Shown here: in pieces, positions 1 through 5,275 of the stretch | How positions within the stretch are numbered: position 1 is the stretch's first letter | How the letters are laid out: each line of letters opens with the position of its first letter | Origin: JBBSTY01 sp038235385 | GTDB taxonomy: Bacteria; Actinomycetota; Acidimicrobiia; Acidimicrobiales; Acidimicrobilacustridaceae | Assembly: GCA_038235385.1 (NCBI GenBank) | Contig: JBBSTY010000156.1 | Coordinates: 1 to 8,684, forward strand | DNA length: 8,684 nucleotides | Reading direction: 5' to 3' | Made by a program: the position numbers and the translations under genes | The notes under the pieces: model-generated | What the model was told of the DNA's origin: nothing | Database searches by the model: none | The model's input: the letters and a program-made list of their open reading frames with translations, nothing else

Positions 1-176
1 ACAAGTACGAGGACCTCGTGAAGATCGGTGTCATCGACGCGGCGAAGGTGACCCGTTCTGCGCTGCAGAACGCCGCATCGATCGCCGCGCTGTTCCTCAC
101 CACCGAAGTCGTCATCGTCGACAAGCCGGAGAAGTCCGCCGCCATGCCCATGGGCGGCGGCGACATGGACTTCTGA
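1..176 (+). CDS. groEL: Chaperonin GroEL (Hsp60), C-terminal fragment
   Basis: This is the last 57 codons of a 60 kDa chaperonin, reading from base 3 and cut by the window edge. The visible tail runs from KYEDLVKIGVID through VTRSALQNAASIA and LFLTTE to a TGA at 174-176. These are the conserved equatorial-domain C-terminal segments of GroEL, which assembles into the double-ring ATP-driven folding chamber in the cytoplasm. The protein ends in the Gly/Met-rich tail GGGDMDF, as in the main housekeeping copy of actinobacteria (GroEL2 type), rather than in the His-rich tail of GroEL1 paralogues. Two hairpins directly downstream separate it from fdhD. Whether groES lies upstream cannot be seen. The identification is secure; the assignment to the GroEL2 type rests on the tail alone. 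Confidence 0.97.
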   Translation, partial: KYEDLVKIGVIDAAKVTRSALQNAASIAALFLTTEVVIVDKPEKSAAMPMGGGDMDF

Positions 177-182
177 TCGTCC

Positions 183-202
183 GACCGATCGGTTGATCGG
201 TC
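183..202 (+). terminator. First hairpin after groEL
   Basis: A perfect 8-bp stem, GACCGATC (183-190) with GATCGGTC (195-202), closes a GGTT tetraloop 6 nt after the groEL stop. A further ATCGGTCG copy at 203-210 can pair alternatively with CGACCGAT at 182-189. There is no U-tract, as is common for actinobacterial terminators. It may be a terminator or a 3'-end stabilising hairpin for groEL mRNA. Confidence 0.5.
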
Positions 203-217
203 ATCGGTCGAAGGTTC

Positions 218-258
218 GGCAAGCGACCGGGCACCCCACGGGGTGCCCGGTCGCTGCC
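218..258 (+). terminator. Strong terminator hairpin after groEL
   Basis: A 15-bp uninterrupted inverted repeat (222-236 with 241-255) surrounds a 4-nt loop. The stem extends by three more pairs (218-220 with 256-258) around a single bulged A at 221. It is the longest inverted repeat I found in the window and lies 41 nt after the groEL stop. It lacks a U-tract, which is usual in high-GC actinobacteria. It probably ends the groEL transcript and insulates fdhD. Confidence 0.8.
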
Positions 259-341
259 GTTCTCGGCCCGGGTCGGCAGCGGCGCATCCTGCAGCCGGTC
301 GGGCGCCGGTCGGCCCGGACCTGATCGCGGGGGCACGCCGG

Positions 342-353
342 TACGGTGGCCCA
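342..353 (+). promoter_or_regulatory. Putative -10 element and leaderless start of fdhD
   Basis: TACGGT at 342-347 matches the actinobacterial -10 consensus TANNNT and ends 6 nt before the GTG at 354. The transcript would therefore begin at or next to the start codon. There is no Shine-Dalgarno sequence and no clear -35. The stretch between the groEL terminator and this site (259-341) shows nothing else I recognise. Confidence 0.55.
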
Positions 354-1148
354 GTGGAACGAGGACGCACCGCCAAGGTGCTCACGACCCGGTACGGGAG
401 CGATGGCGGGTCGGTCCTCGACGACGTGATCGTCGAGGAGCCGTTGTCGATCCGCCTCGACGACCACCTGGTGACGACCACCATGCGCACCCCCGGCCAC
501 GATGTCGAGCTGGCTGCCGGGTTCTGCTTCACCGACGGGCTGCTGGATGGGGCAGCGGTCACGAGCTGTCGCTCCGCAGACACGGGCGCGGCGGACACCG
601 ACGTCAACGTCGTGTCGGTCGAGACCGGCGGCCTCGCCCCTGTGCCCACCCCGCGCCTCGGCACCACGACCTCGTCGTGCGGGCTGTGCGGTTCGGTGTC
701 CATCGACGCGCTGGCCGAGCGCCTGCAACCGCTTCAGGACCCGCCCGTCTTCCCGCTCGATCTCCTGGCGTCGATCCCCGGACGCGTGCAGGCCGAGCAG
801 GCGCTGTTCGGCGTCACCGGCGGGGTCCACGCCGCCGCCGCGTTCGATCGGGACGGCGCGACGGTCGTGCTGCGCGAGGACGTCGGCCGCCACAACGCCG
901 TCGACAAGGTGGTCGGCCGGCTCCTGCTCGACGGCCTGCTCCCGGCGACCGATCTGGGTCTCTTCGTGAGTGGTCGCTCCTCGTTGGAGATCGTGCAGAA
1001 GGCGTGGGCGGCCGGGTTCGCCGCCGTGGTCGCGGTCAGCGCCCCGACCTCGCTCGCCGTCGAGACCGCTCGGCGCGCCGGCATGGTGCTCACCGGCTTC
1101 GTCCGCGACGGGCGGCTCAACGTGTACGCCCCCGAACGGCTCGACTGA
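354..1148 (+). CDS. fdhD: Formate dehydrogenase accessory sulfurtransferase FdhD
   Basis: The 264-residue protein matches FdhD in length (E. coli about 277) and in motifs. It has the sulfur-carrying CxxC pair in SSCGLCGS (Cys109 and Cys112), EDVGRHNAVDK at 175-185, SGRSSLEIVQKA at 206-217 and SAPTSLAVETA at 229-239. In characterised homologues the enzyme takes sulfur from a cysteine desulfurase and transfers it to the bis-MGD molybdenum (or tungsten) cofactor in the cytoplasm; formate dehydrogenase is inactive without it. I chose GTG 354 because it sits just after a -10-like hexamer. The upstream in-frame GTG at 243 lies inside the groEL terminator and would add 37 unconserved residues. No formate dehydrogenase gene is in view, so its client is elsewhere. 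A hairpin follows 22 nt after the stop. Confidence 0.95.
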   Translation: MERGRTAKVLTTRYGSDGGSVLDDVIVEEPLSIRLDDHLVTTTMRTPGHDVELAAGFCFTDGLLDGAAVTSCRSADTGAADTDVNVVSVETGGLAPVPTPRLGTTTSSCGLCGSVSIDALAERLQPLQDPPVFPLDLLASIPGRVQAEQALFGVTGGVHAAAAFDRDGATVVLREDVGRHNAVDKVVGRLLLDGLLPATDLGLFVSGRSSLEIVQKAWAAGFAAVVAVSAPTSLAVETARRAGMVLTGFVRDGRLNVYAPERLD

Positions 1149-1170
1149 TCGAGCGCCGGGTCCCTGCGGC

Positions 1171-1191
1171 CGACACGGTGGTGCCGTGTCG
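1171..1191 (+). terminator. Hairpin between fdhD and chdC
   Basis: CGACACGG (1171-1178) pairs perfectly with CCGTGTCG (1184-1191) around a 5-nt loop, 22 nt after the fdhD stop and upstream of the chdC promoter-like site. There is no U-tract. Its position suggests an intrinsic terminator for fdhD, which would make chdC a separate transcription unit. Confidence 0.5.
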
Positions 1192-1217
1192 AGTTCCTCA
1201 CCGGACGGGGTCGCCCC

Positions 1218-1230
1218 TAGGGTGGGCTTC
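1218..1230 (+). promoter_or_regulatory. Putative -10 element and leaderless start of chdC
   Basis: TAGGGT at 1218-1223 ends 7 nt before the ATG at 1231. No Shine-Dalgarno sequence lies between them. The layout matches the sites before fdhD, the receiver-like gene, glnD and the Nudix gene, and predicts a leaderless chdC mRNA. No clear -35 is visible. Confidence 0.55.
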
Positions 1231-1917
1231 ATGGTCGAACCAGCGCAGCCGTCGATCGGGTGGGGCGTGCTCCACCTGTTCTGCAAAGCCACGCCTCTCG
1301 CCGATCGGGACCTGATCCTGGCGGCGATCGAACAGGCCGAGGCCGATGGCGATCAGGTGGTGACGGTGGCCGTGCTCGGCCACAAGGCCGACATCGGCTT
1401 CATGGCGCTCAGCGAGGACCTGTGGCGGCTGCGCCACCTCCAGACCCAGATCGCCCTCGCCGGCGTCGACATCGTCGACTCCTACGTCTCGCTCACCGAG
1501 ATCAGCGAGTACGCCACGGGCGCGCCGGAGCAGATGAAGAACGCCCGGCTCTACCCGAACCTGCCGCCGGAGGGCAAGGATGCGTTCTGCTTCTACCCGA
1601 TGTCGAAGCGCCGCGACCCCGAGCAGAACTGGTTCACGCTGCCGTTCGACGATCGCAAGGAGCTGATGTACGAGCACGGGGCCTCGGGCCGGAACTTCGC
1701 CGGTCGCGTGGTGCAGGTCATCACCGGGTCCACCGGCATCGACGACTACGAGTGGGGGGTCACCCTGTTCGCCGTCCGTCCCGACGACCTCAAGGAGGTC
1801 GTGTACACCATGCGCTTCGACCGGGCCTCCGCGTCCTACGCCGAGTTCGGACCGTTCTACGCCGGGCTCATCGCGTCCCCCGCCGACGTCCTCGATCGCG
1901 TCGGGCTCGCCGGCTGA
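1231..1917 (+). CDS. chdC: Coproheme decarboxylase ChdC (HemQ), chlorite dismutase family
   Basis: The 228-residue protein has the typical length of this family. ChdC converts coprohaem III to haem b by two H2O2-dependent oxidative decarboxylations, the last step of the coproporphyrin-dependent haem pathway used by actinobacteria and firmicutes. Signature segments are FYPMSKRR (121-128), WFTLPFDDRKELMYEHG (134-150), ITGSTGIDDYEWGVTLF (164-180) and MRFDRASASYAEFGPFY (194-210). Tyr122, Met124 and Lys126, the proximal haem ligand His149 and Arg195 keep the spacing of the firmicute active-site residues (Y147, H174 and R220 in the Listeria enzyme, recalled rather than aligned). It lacks the features of true chlorite dismutase, being the short, HG-containing type. 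ATG 1231 is supported by the preceding TAGGGT; longer in-frame starts run into fdhD. Other haem genes, often neighbours in actinobacteria, are absent. larE starts 25 nt downstream and may be co-transcribed. Confidence 0.95.
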   Translation: MVEPAQPSIGWGVLHLFCKATPLADRDLILAAIEQAEADGDQVVTVAVLGHKADIGFMALSEDLWRLRHLQTQIALAGVDIVDSYVSLTEISEYATGAPEQMKNARLYPNLPPEGKDAFCFYPMSKRRDPEQNWFTLPFDDRKELMYEHGASGRNFAGRVVQVITGSTGIDDYEWGVTLFAVRPDDLKEVVYTMRFDRASASYAEFGPFYAGLIASPADVLDRVGLAG

Positions 1918-1942
1918 CGTCCGGCGCGGCATCCACGACCCC

Positions 1943-2764
1943 ATGGGCGACCTCCCCCGGCTGCGAGCGCACCTGCGAACGTTCGATCGTGTGCTGGTCG
2001 CGTTCAGCGGCGGCGCCGACTCCGCGTTCCTGGCGTGGGTCGCGCACGACACGCTCGGACCCGAGCGGGCGGCGGCGGTGACCGCGGTGTCGCCGTCACT
2101 CGCCGGCGACGAGCACGCCGACTGCGCCTCGTTCACCAGCCGGTGGGGCATGACCTGGATCGAGATCCACACCGAGGAGATGCGCAACGCCGCCTACCAG
2201 CGCAACGACGCCGACCGGTGCTTCTGGTGCAAGGACGCGCTCATGGACTCGGTCGGACCGCTGGTGGCGGCCGGTGGCACCCACGACGGTGCCACGGTGC
2301 TGCTGGGCGTGAACGTCGACGACCTCGGCGACCACCGGCCCGGCCAGGTCGCGGCCGTCCAGCGGGGCGCCGTGTTCCCTCTGGTCGACGCCGGCTTCAC
2401 CAAGGCCGACGTCCGGCGGTGCTCACGTGAGCTGGGTCTGGCCACGTGGGACAAGCCGGCGGCGGCGTGCCTGGCGTCTCGCGTGCCGTACGGTTCGCTC
2501 GTGACCGTTTCCGTGTTGAGCCGCGTCGAGCGGGCCGAGGCCGCGCTGCACCGGCTCGGCCTCCTCGCGCTGCGGGTGCGCCACTACGACGACACCGCTC
2601 GGATCGAGGTCCCGCTGCCCGACCTCGAACGGGTGATCCTGCGGCGCGACGACGTCGTCGCCGCGGTCAAGGGAGCGGGGTACCGCTACGTCACCCTCGA
2701 CCTCGAGGGACTCCGATCGGGGAACCTCAACGACGCGCTCGCCCAGTCGGAACCACGACGGTGA
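1943..2764 (+). CDS. larE: LarE-type ATP-dependent sacrificial sulfurtransferase
   Basis: The 273-residue protein belongs to the PP-loop ATP pyrophosphatase superfamily. The N-terminal half has the PP-loop SGGADSAFL (22-30), NDADRCFWCK (88-97) and GVNVDDLGDHRPG (122-134); the C-terminal half has ACLASRVPYG (175-184). In the nickel-pincer nucleotide pathway LarE adenylates the carboxylates of the LarB product and inserts sulfur taken from its own cysteine, leaving dehydroalanine. The cysteine of ACLASR is residue 176, the number of the sacrificial cysteine in the Lactobacillus plantarum enzyme. No cysteine follows it, which argues against the [4Fe-4S]-bearing LarE subtype. No larA, larB or larC is in view, so its nickel-pincer role is inferred. 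The ATG lies 25 nt after chdC with no obvious ribosome binding site. Its TGA overlaps the GTG of the next gene by 4 nt. Confidence 0.88.
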   Translation: MGDLPRLRAHLRTFDRVLVAFSGGADSAFLAWVAHDTLGPERAAAVTAVSPSLAGDEHADCASFTSRWGMTWIEIHTEEMRNAAYQRNDADRCFWCKDALMDSVGPLVAAGGTHDGATVLLGVNVDDLGDHRPGQVAAVQRGAVFPLVDAGFTKADVRRCSRELGLATWDKPAAACLASRVPYGSLVTVSVLSRVERAEAALHRLGLLALRVRHYDDTARIEVPLPDLERVILRRDDVVAAVKGAGYRYVTLDLEGLRSGNLNDALAQSEPRR

Positions 2765-3579
2765 GCGACGCGTCGGAGCTCCCCGCGACACCGGACCCGG
2801 AGACCGACGTGCACACCGACGAGCAACCCACCCCGCCATCCGATGGGCGATCCGACACGCAGCCGGCCGCCCCCGCCGATGCGCAACCGGCGGCGCAGCC
2901 GAACGCGTCGTCACCGGAGCGAGCCGACGCGGAGCTCGACGAGGTGCTCGCCACCGCGGTGGCCGAGCTGATCATCGAGCACGGCCACACGCCGCGCATC
3001 GAGGGGCGGACGATCCTGCTCAACGATGTCGTCAGCGGCACGCTGCACCTCGCCGCCCTCCAGGCGCTCGGCTACGCCGCCGCGGCCGCGCCGGTCGGCG
3101 CGGTGGCCCACGGACCGGGCGGGGTGGCGGCGGCCGTGTGGATCGGTCCCGAGCTGTACATCTGCCGGTGGACGGGCCCGACCCGCTGGGTGTCGAAGTA
3201 CCGCTTCCCGAACCGAACCCGCCCCGACACCTACGTCCGCGACGACACGGGCATCCCGAGCCACCTGGCCAAGGGCAGCTGGTACGGCGAGGTGCCCGAC
3301 GAGGTGGCCGAGGCGTTCTTCGCTGTCGGCATCCTGCTCGACGAACCCCCCTTCCCGGTCCCCCAACCCCCGCCACCGCCCCCGAGGTCCGAACCCGCGA
3401 CGAAGCGGTCCTCGACCTCGGGCTCGTCGGCTCCACGGGCGCCCCGTGCCCCGCGACCCAAGGCGCCGCCGGCTCCGAAGAAGGTGGTCGCCGCGACACG
3501 AACCTGCATGTCCTGCTTCCAGCAGAAGCACCCGGACCAGTTCGTCGAGGGGTCCGACCTCTGCATCGACTGCCGCTGA
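2761..3579 (+). CDS. Unrecognised protein with disordered arms and C-terminal zinc-ribbon-like motif
   Basis: I do not recognise this 272-residue protein as a named family. The GTG start at 2761 overlaps the larE stop (GTGA), which implies translational coupling. Residues 1-55 are rich in Pro, Ala, Asp, Thr and Gln and look disordered. Residues 56-195 form a folded-looking core: an acidic helix (ELDEVLATAVAELIIEHG), a Gly/Ala-rich stretch, then aromatic segments such as ELYICRWTGPTRWVSKYRF and GSWYGEVPDEVAEAFFAVG. Residues 197-241 are a proline- and then Lys/Arg-rich linker with a run of six prolines after PQ. The tail carries CMSC-x15-CIDC (Cys249, 252, 268, 271), a zinc-ribbon or treble-clef-like pattern. 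It has no signal peptide or membrane segment. It could act with LarE or simply share its mRNA. That it is a real gene is supported by its placement and ordinary codon use; its function is unknown. Confidence 0.8.
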   Translation: MSDASELPATPDPETDVHTDEQPTPPSDGRSDTQPAAPADAQPAAQPNASSPERADAELDEVLATAVAELIIEHGHTPRIEGRTILLNDVVSGTLHLAALQALGYAAAAAPVGAVAHGPGGVAAAVWIGPELYICRWTGPTRWVSKYRFPNRTRPDTYVRDDTGIPSHLAKGSWYGEVPDEVAEAFFAVGILLDEPPFPVPQPPPPPPRSEPATKRSSTSGSSAPRAPRAPRPKAPPAPKKVVAATRTCMSCFQQKHPDQFVEGSDLCIDCR

Positions 3580-3597
3580 TCGACGGCGCTCGCCCCA

Positions 3598-3629
3598 TCG
3601 GTGACGCCGGTGACTCCGGCCACGACCGA
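3598..3629. terminator. Possible bidirectional hairpin between convergent genes
   Basis: GCCGG (3606-3610) pairs with CCGGC (3616-3620) around TGACT. An outer pairing of TCGGT (3598-3602) with ACCGA (3625-3629) is separated from it by a small internal loop. It sits in the 68-nt gap between two convergent genes, where a bidirectional terminator would be expected. The stems are short and there is no U-tract, so this is tentative. Confidence 0.3.
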
Positions 3630-3647
3630 GTCGAGCTGTGATGGGTC

Positions 3648-3995
3648 TCAGTCGTCCCGGCGGTCGTCGTGCTGGTGCCCGTCGGCTTCGTCGACGTCGT
3701 CGTCATCGGTCGGCACGCGCGACCAGATCGGGAAGGCGATGTGCGCCACCCCCAGGTGATCGACGATGCGCCCGCTGGCGTCGAGTTGGGCGAGGCACGG
3801 TCGAGCCGTCGCCAGGTCGCCCACCATGGCGATGTAGTCGGGGACGGCGACGAGCAGCGGGCCGGCGTCCGCGTCGGCGTCGCCCGACCGGAGCACGGCC
3901 TCCACCTCGAGGGTGGGGCGGCACGGGTGCGAGCGGTCGACGGGCCAGCAGTGGTAGACGATGCCCTCGAAGACCGACAGGGCCCGGATGCGCAT
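3648..3995 (-). CDS. Small unknown protein with acidic tail, paired with DUF427 gene
   Basis: This 115-residue protein on the minus strand is not one I recognise. It begins MRIRALSVFEGIVYHCWPVD and contains two hydrophobic segments that look like beta strands (GPLLVAVPDYIAMVGDLA and HLGVAHIAFPIWSRVP). It ends in an Asp/His-rich tail with DDDD and DDRRDD, which may be disordered or bind metal. It has three cysteines (16, 25 and 67) but no metal-binding CxxC. The start is uncertain. ATG at 3995 gives 115 residues. An in-frame GTG at 4031-4029 would overlap the upstream DUF427 stop as GTGA and add 12 residues (127 in all), the same coupling arrangement as larE and its downstream gene. Neither start has a clear ribosome binding site. 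It is probably in one operon with the DUF427 gene 32 nt upstream. Confidence 0.72.
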   Translation of the reverse strand: MRIRALSVFEGIVYHCWPVDRSHPCRPTLEVEAVLRSGDADADAGPLLVAVPDYIAMVGDLATARPCLAQLDASGRIVDHLGVAHIAFPIWSRVPTDDDDVDEADGHQHDDRRDD

Positions 3996-4027
3996 GGCGG
4001 CAGTCTCTCGCGTGAGGCGGTCCGGGC

Positions 4028-4528
4028 TCACCACCCGGCGGTGCCCGGACCCCCCTTGAACGGGCCGACCACGCGGTCGGTGATCCAGCCGCCGTAGAAG
4101 GCGCCCTCGTTGGGGCGGACGAGATCGTCGCCCACCCAGCACTCGTCGGCCTTCTGCGCGTAGAACGCCAGGTGGTCGGTGATGGCCGCGAAGCGCGGCG
4201 TCGGCGACGGGTAGCTCCACGCCGCATCCTCGACGGTGCGCTGATCGGTGACGATGTCCCAGTAGGAGGCCTGGCCCTTCCACTCGCAGAACGTGCGGCT
4301 GAGCGACGGCCGCAGCCGGGCACGGTCGACGTCGCCAGGCGGCAGGTAGAAGGCGGGAGGTTGACTGGTCTCGAGCACCCGGTAGCCGTCGGTGGTGTCG
4401 ACGATGGTCAGACCATCGACGATCACCCGGATGCGGTCGGTCACACGTTCGAGCGCGGGCGGGCGGGGGTAGTCCCACACCGACTCCTGACCTGGTCCCG
4501 GTTCGATGCGCGTGGGTCGGTCGTCCAT
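4028..4528 (-). CDS. DUF427 domain-containing protein
   Basis: This 166-residue minus-strand protein spans a full DUF427 domain (PF04248, named NTP_transf_9 as I recall it). Its characteristic segments are all present: RIRVIVDGLTIVDTTDGYRV (32-51) followed by LETSQPPAFYLPP (52-64), TFCEWKGQASYWDI (79-92), DAAWSYPSPTPRF (101-113), ITDHLAFYA (116-124), and FYGGWITDRVVGPFKGGPGTAGW at the C-terminus (144-166). The family is widespread in actinobacteria and cyanobacteria and forms a small beta-rich cytoplasmic protein. No reaction is firmly established to my knowledge, so no function is claimed. ATG 4528 is preceded by GGAGG directly abutting it, too close for a normal Shine-Dalgarno, and by a CATGCT hexamer placed like the other leaderless -10 sites. 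Longer in-frame starts add an Arg-rich, unconserved stretch. It leads a two-gene unit with the small protein downstream. Confidence 0.92.
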   Translation of the reverse strand: MDDRPTRIEPGPGQESVWDYPRPPALERVTDRIRVIVDGLTIVDTTDGYRVLETSQPPAFYLPPGDVDRARLRPSLSRTFCEWKGQASYWDIVTDQRTVEDAAWSYPSPTPRFAAITDHLAFYAQKADECWVGDDLVRPNEGAFYGGWITDRVVGPFKGGPGTAGW

Positions 4529-4540
4529 CCTCCAAGCATG
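4529..4540 (-). promoter_or_regulatory. Weak -10-like element before the DUF427 gene
   Basis: On the minus strand CATGCT (4540-4535) ends 6 nt before the ATG. It keeps the A at position 2 and T at position 6 of TANNNT but lacks the leading T. The spacing matches the clearer sites elsewhere in the window, so a near-leaderless start is possible. The intervening TGGAGG could also act as a very short Shine-Dalgarno. Confidence 0.3.
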
Positions 4541-4634
4541 GCCCCGACGGCCAGCCGACCTCGGGTCGTACGCCCTGCGGCTGTCGCCCGCTGCGCGCGG
4601 GTCCGCCGTCGTGACAGCACGGGCGACGGTGGGC

Positions 4635-4646
4635 GACGATGGTTCC
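4635..4646 (+). promoter_or_regulatory. Weak -10-like element before the conserved hypothetical at 4647
   Basis: GACGAT at 4635-4640 ends 6 nt before the ATG at 4647. It has only the A2 and T6 of TANNNT, so it is much weaker than the other sites. With the element at 4529-4540 on the other strand it would make 4529-4646 a divergent promoter region. Confidence 0.2.
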
Positions 4647-5177
4647 ATGGCGACGAGCGACGACCCGGGTGCGGGGGGATCGGCCGCCGGCGACCGCGCC
4701 GACGACGCCGACGACGCCGTCCGGCTGGCCGCCTACGCCGAGAGCCTCGCCGACGGCGTCGATGCGGCGCTCGCCGGGTGGGTCGAGGCCCAGGTCGCCA
4801 CGATCATGGTGGCGTGGTCGGGCGAGGTGCCCGACGAGGTGCGGGAGGAGGCCCGGCGGGCCGGACGGGCGGCCCGGGACGAGCTCGGCCCCGAGGTGCG
4901 CGCCCTGCTGCGGCTCGACATCGACGATCAGCGCACCAACCCGATGTCGATCCTGCGGACCGCGGCCGCGTACCCAACGGTGGTGCTCCGGGCCGTCGGC
5001 GTCCCACCGGTGGAGCGCGACCGGGACGCCGAGGCGCACTTCCCCGACGACGACTACGACCTCGTCCCCACCCGCTTCGCCGACCTCGATCCGTCGCTGC
5101 ACGACGCCGGTCTGCGGTGGGGAGCGGCGAAGGCGCACGTCCACCTCCAACGTCGCCGACGCGAGGGCCGTCGGTGA
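4647..5177 (+). CDS. Conserved actinobacterial hypothetical protein
   Basis: This 176-residue protein has no function I can name, though its C-terminal half resembles conserved hypotheticals I associate with actinobacteria. After an acidic, Gly/Ala-rich and probably disordered N-terminus (1-23) comes a largely helical region (24-90: AYAESLADGVDAALAGWVEAQV, then an Arg/Glu-rich amphipathic helix). The likely conserved core is NPMSILRTAAAYPTVVLRAVGVPPVERD (98-125), FPDDDYDLVPTRFADLDPSL (132-151) and RWGAAKAHVHLQRRR (157-171). It has no cysteine, signal peptide or membrane segment, so it is likely cytoplasmic. ATG 4647 is the best start; in-frame starts further upstream (4506, or GTG 4611) would add Arg-rich sequence overlapping the divergent promoter region. 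It is separated by 98 nt from the receiver-like gene, which seems to have its own promoter. Confidence 0.78.
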   Translation: MATSDDPGAGGSAAGDRADDADDAVRLAAYAESLADGVDAALAGWVEAQVATIMVAWSGEVPDEVREEARRAGRAARDELGPEVRALLRLDIDDQRTNPMSILRTAAAYPTVVLRAVGVPPVERDRDAEAHFPDDDYDLVPTRFADLDPSLHDAGLRWGAAKAHVHLQRRRREGRR

Positions 5178-5246
5178 CCGCCCGCCGCCTCGTGGCGACC
5201 GGGGATGATGCACGGCCGCGGTCGTCCTCGGCCGCTCGGTACCGCT

Positions 5247-5259
5247 CCGACACGGTCGG
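5247..5259. repeat. Short inverted repeat upstream of the receiver-like gene
   Basis: CCGAC (5247-5251) and GTCGG (5255-5259) flank a 3-nt centre, ending 4 nt before the TAGGTT hexamer. It may be an operator half-site pair or a small terminator for the preceding gene. At this size in high-GC DNA it could also be chance. Confidence 0.25.
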
Positions 5260-5263
5260 CCGA

Positions 5264-5275
5264 TAGGTTCGGTCC
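5264..5275 (+). promoter_or_regulatory. Putative -10 element and leaderless start of the receiver-like gene
   Basis: TAGGTT at 5264-5269 ends 6 nt before the GTG at 5276, with no Shine-Dalgarno sequence between them. It fits the TANNNT consensus and the arrangement seen before four other genes in the window. Confidence 0.55.

Noticed and set aside
243..353. N-terminal extension of FdhD from GTG 243
   Set aside because: The codon lies inside the long terminator hairpin after groEL, and the 37 extra residues are unlike any FdhD N-terminus. GTG 354 follows a -10-like hexamer and gives the normal family length.
1140..1153. CTCGA-CTGA-TCGAG inverted repeat over the fdhD stop codon
   Set aside because: The stem is 5 bp and lies mostly within the coding end. 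It is probably chance, and a better hairpin follows at 1171-1191.
970..1230. Longer start for chdC overlapping fdhD
   Set aside because: It would overlap fdhD out of frame and add Arg/Pro-rich residues. ATG 1231 gives the usual ChdC length and sits just after TAGGGT.
201..1292. A 363-codon open frame on the minus strand opposite fdhD
   Set aside because: It crosses the groEL terminator and is antisense to all conserved FdhD motifs. The translation is compositionally biased and unrecognisable.
2446..2760. Longer start for the zinc-ribbon protein, inside larE
   Set aside because: The upstream frame is antiparallel in composition to real coding sequence here (Arg/Pro/Gly-rich) and overlaps larE by about 315 nt. 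The GTGA overlap at 2761 is a classical coupled start.
3648..5213. A single 521-codon minus-strand gene covering the small protein
   Set aside because: Only the last 115-127 codons are in a plausible coding frame. The upstream part reads out of frame through the DUF427 gene and antisense to the gene at 4647, with low-complexity sequence.
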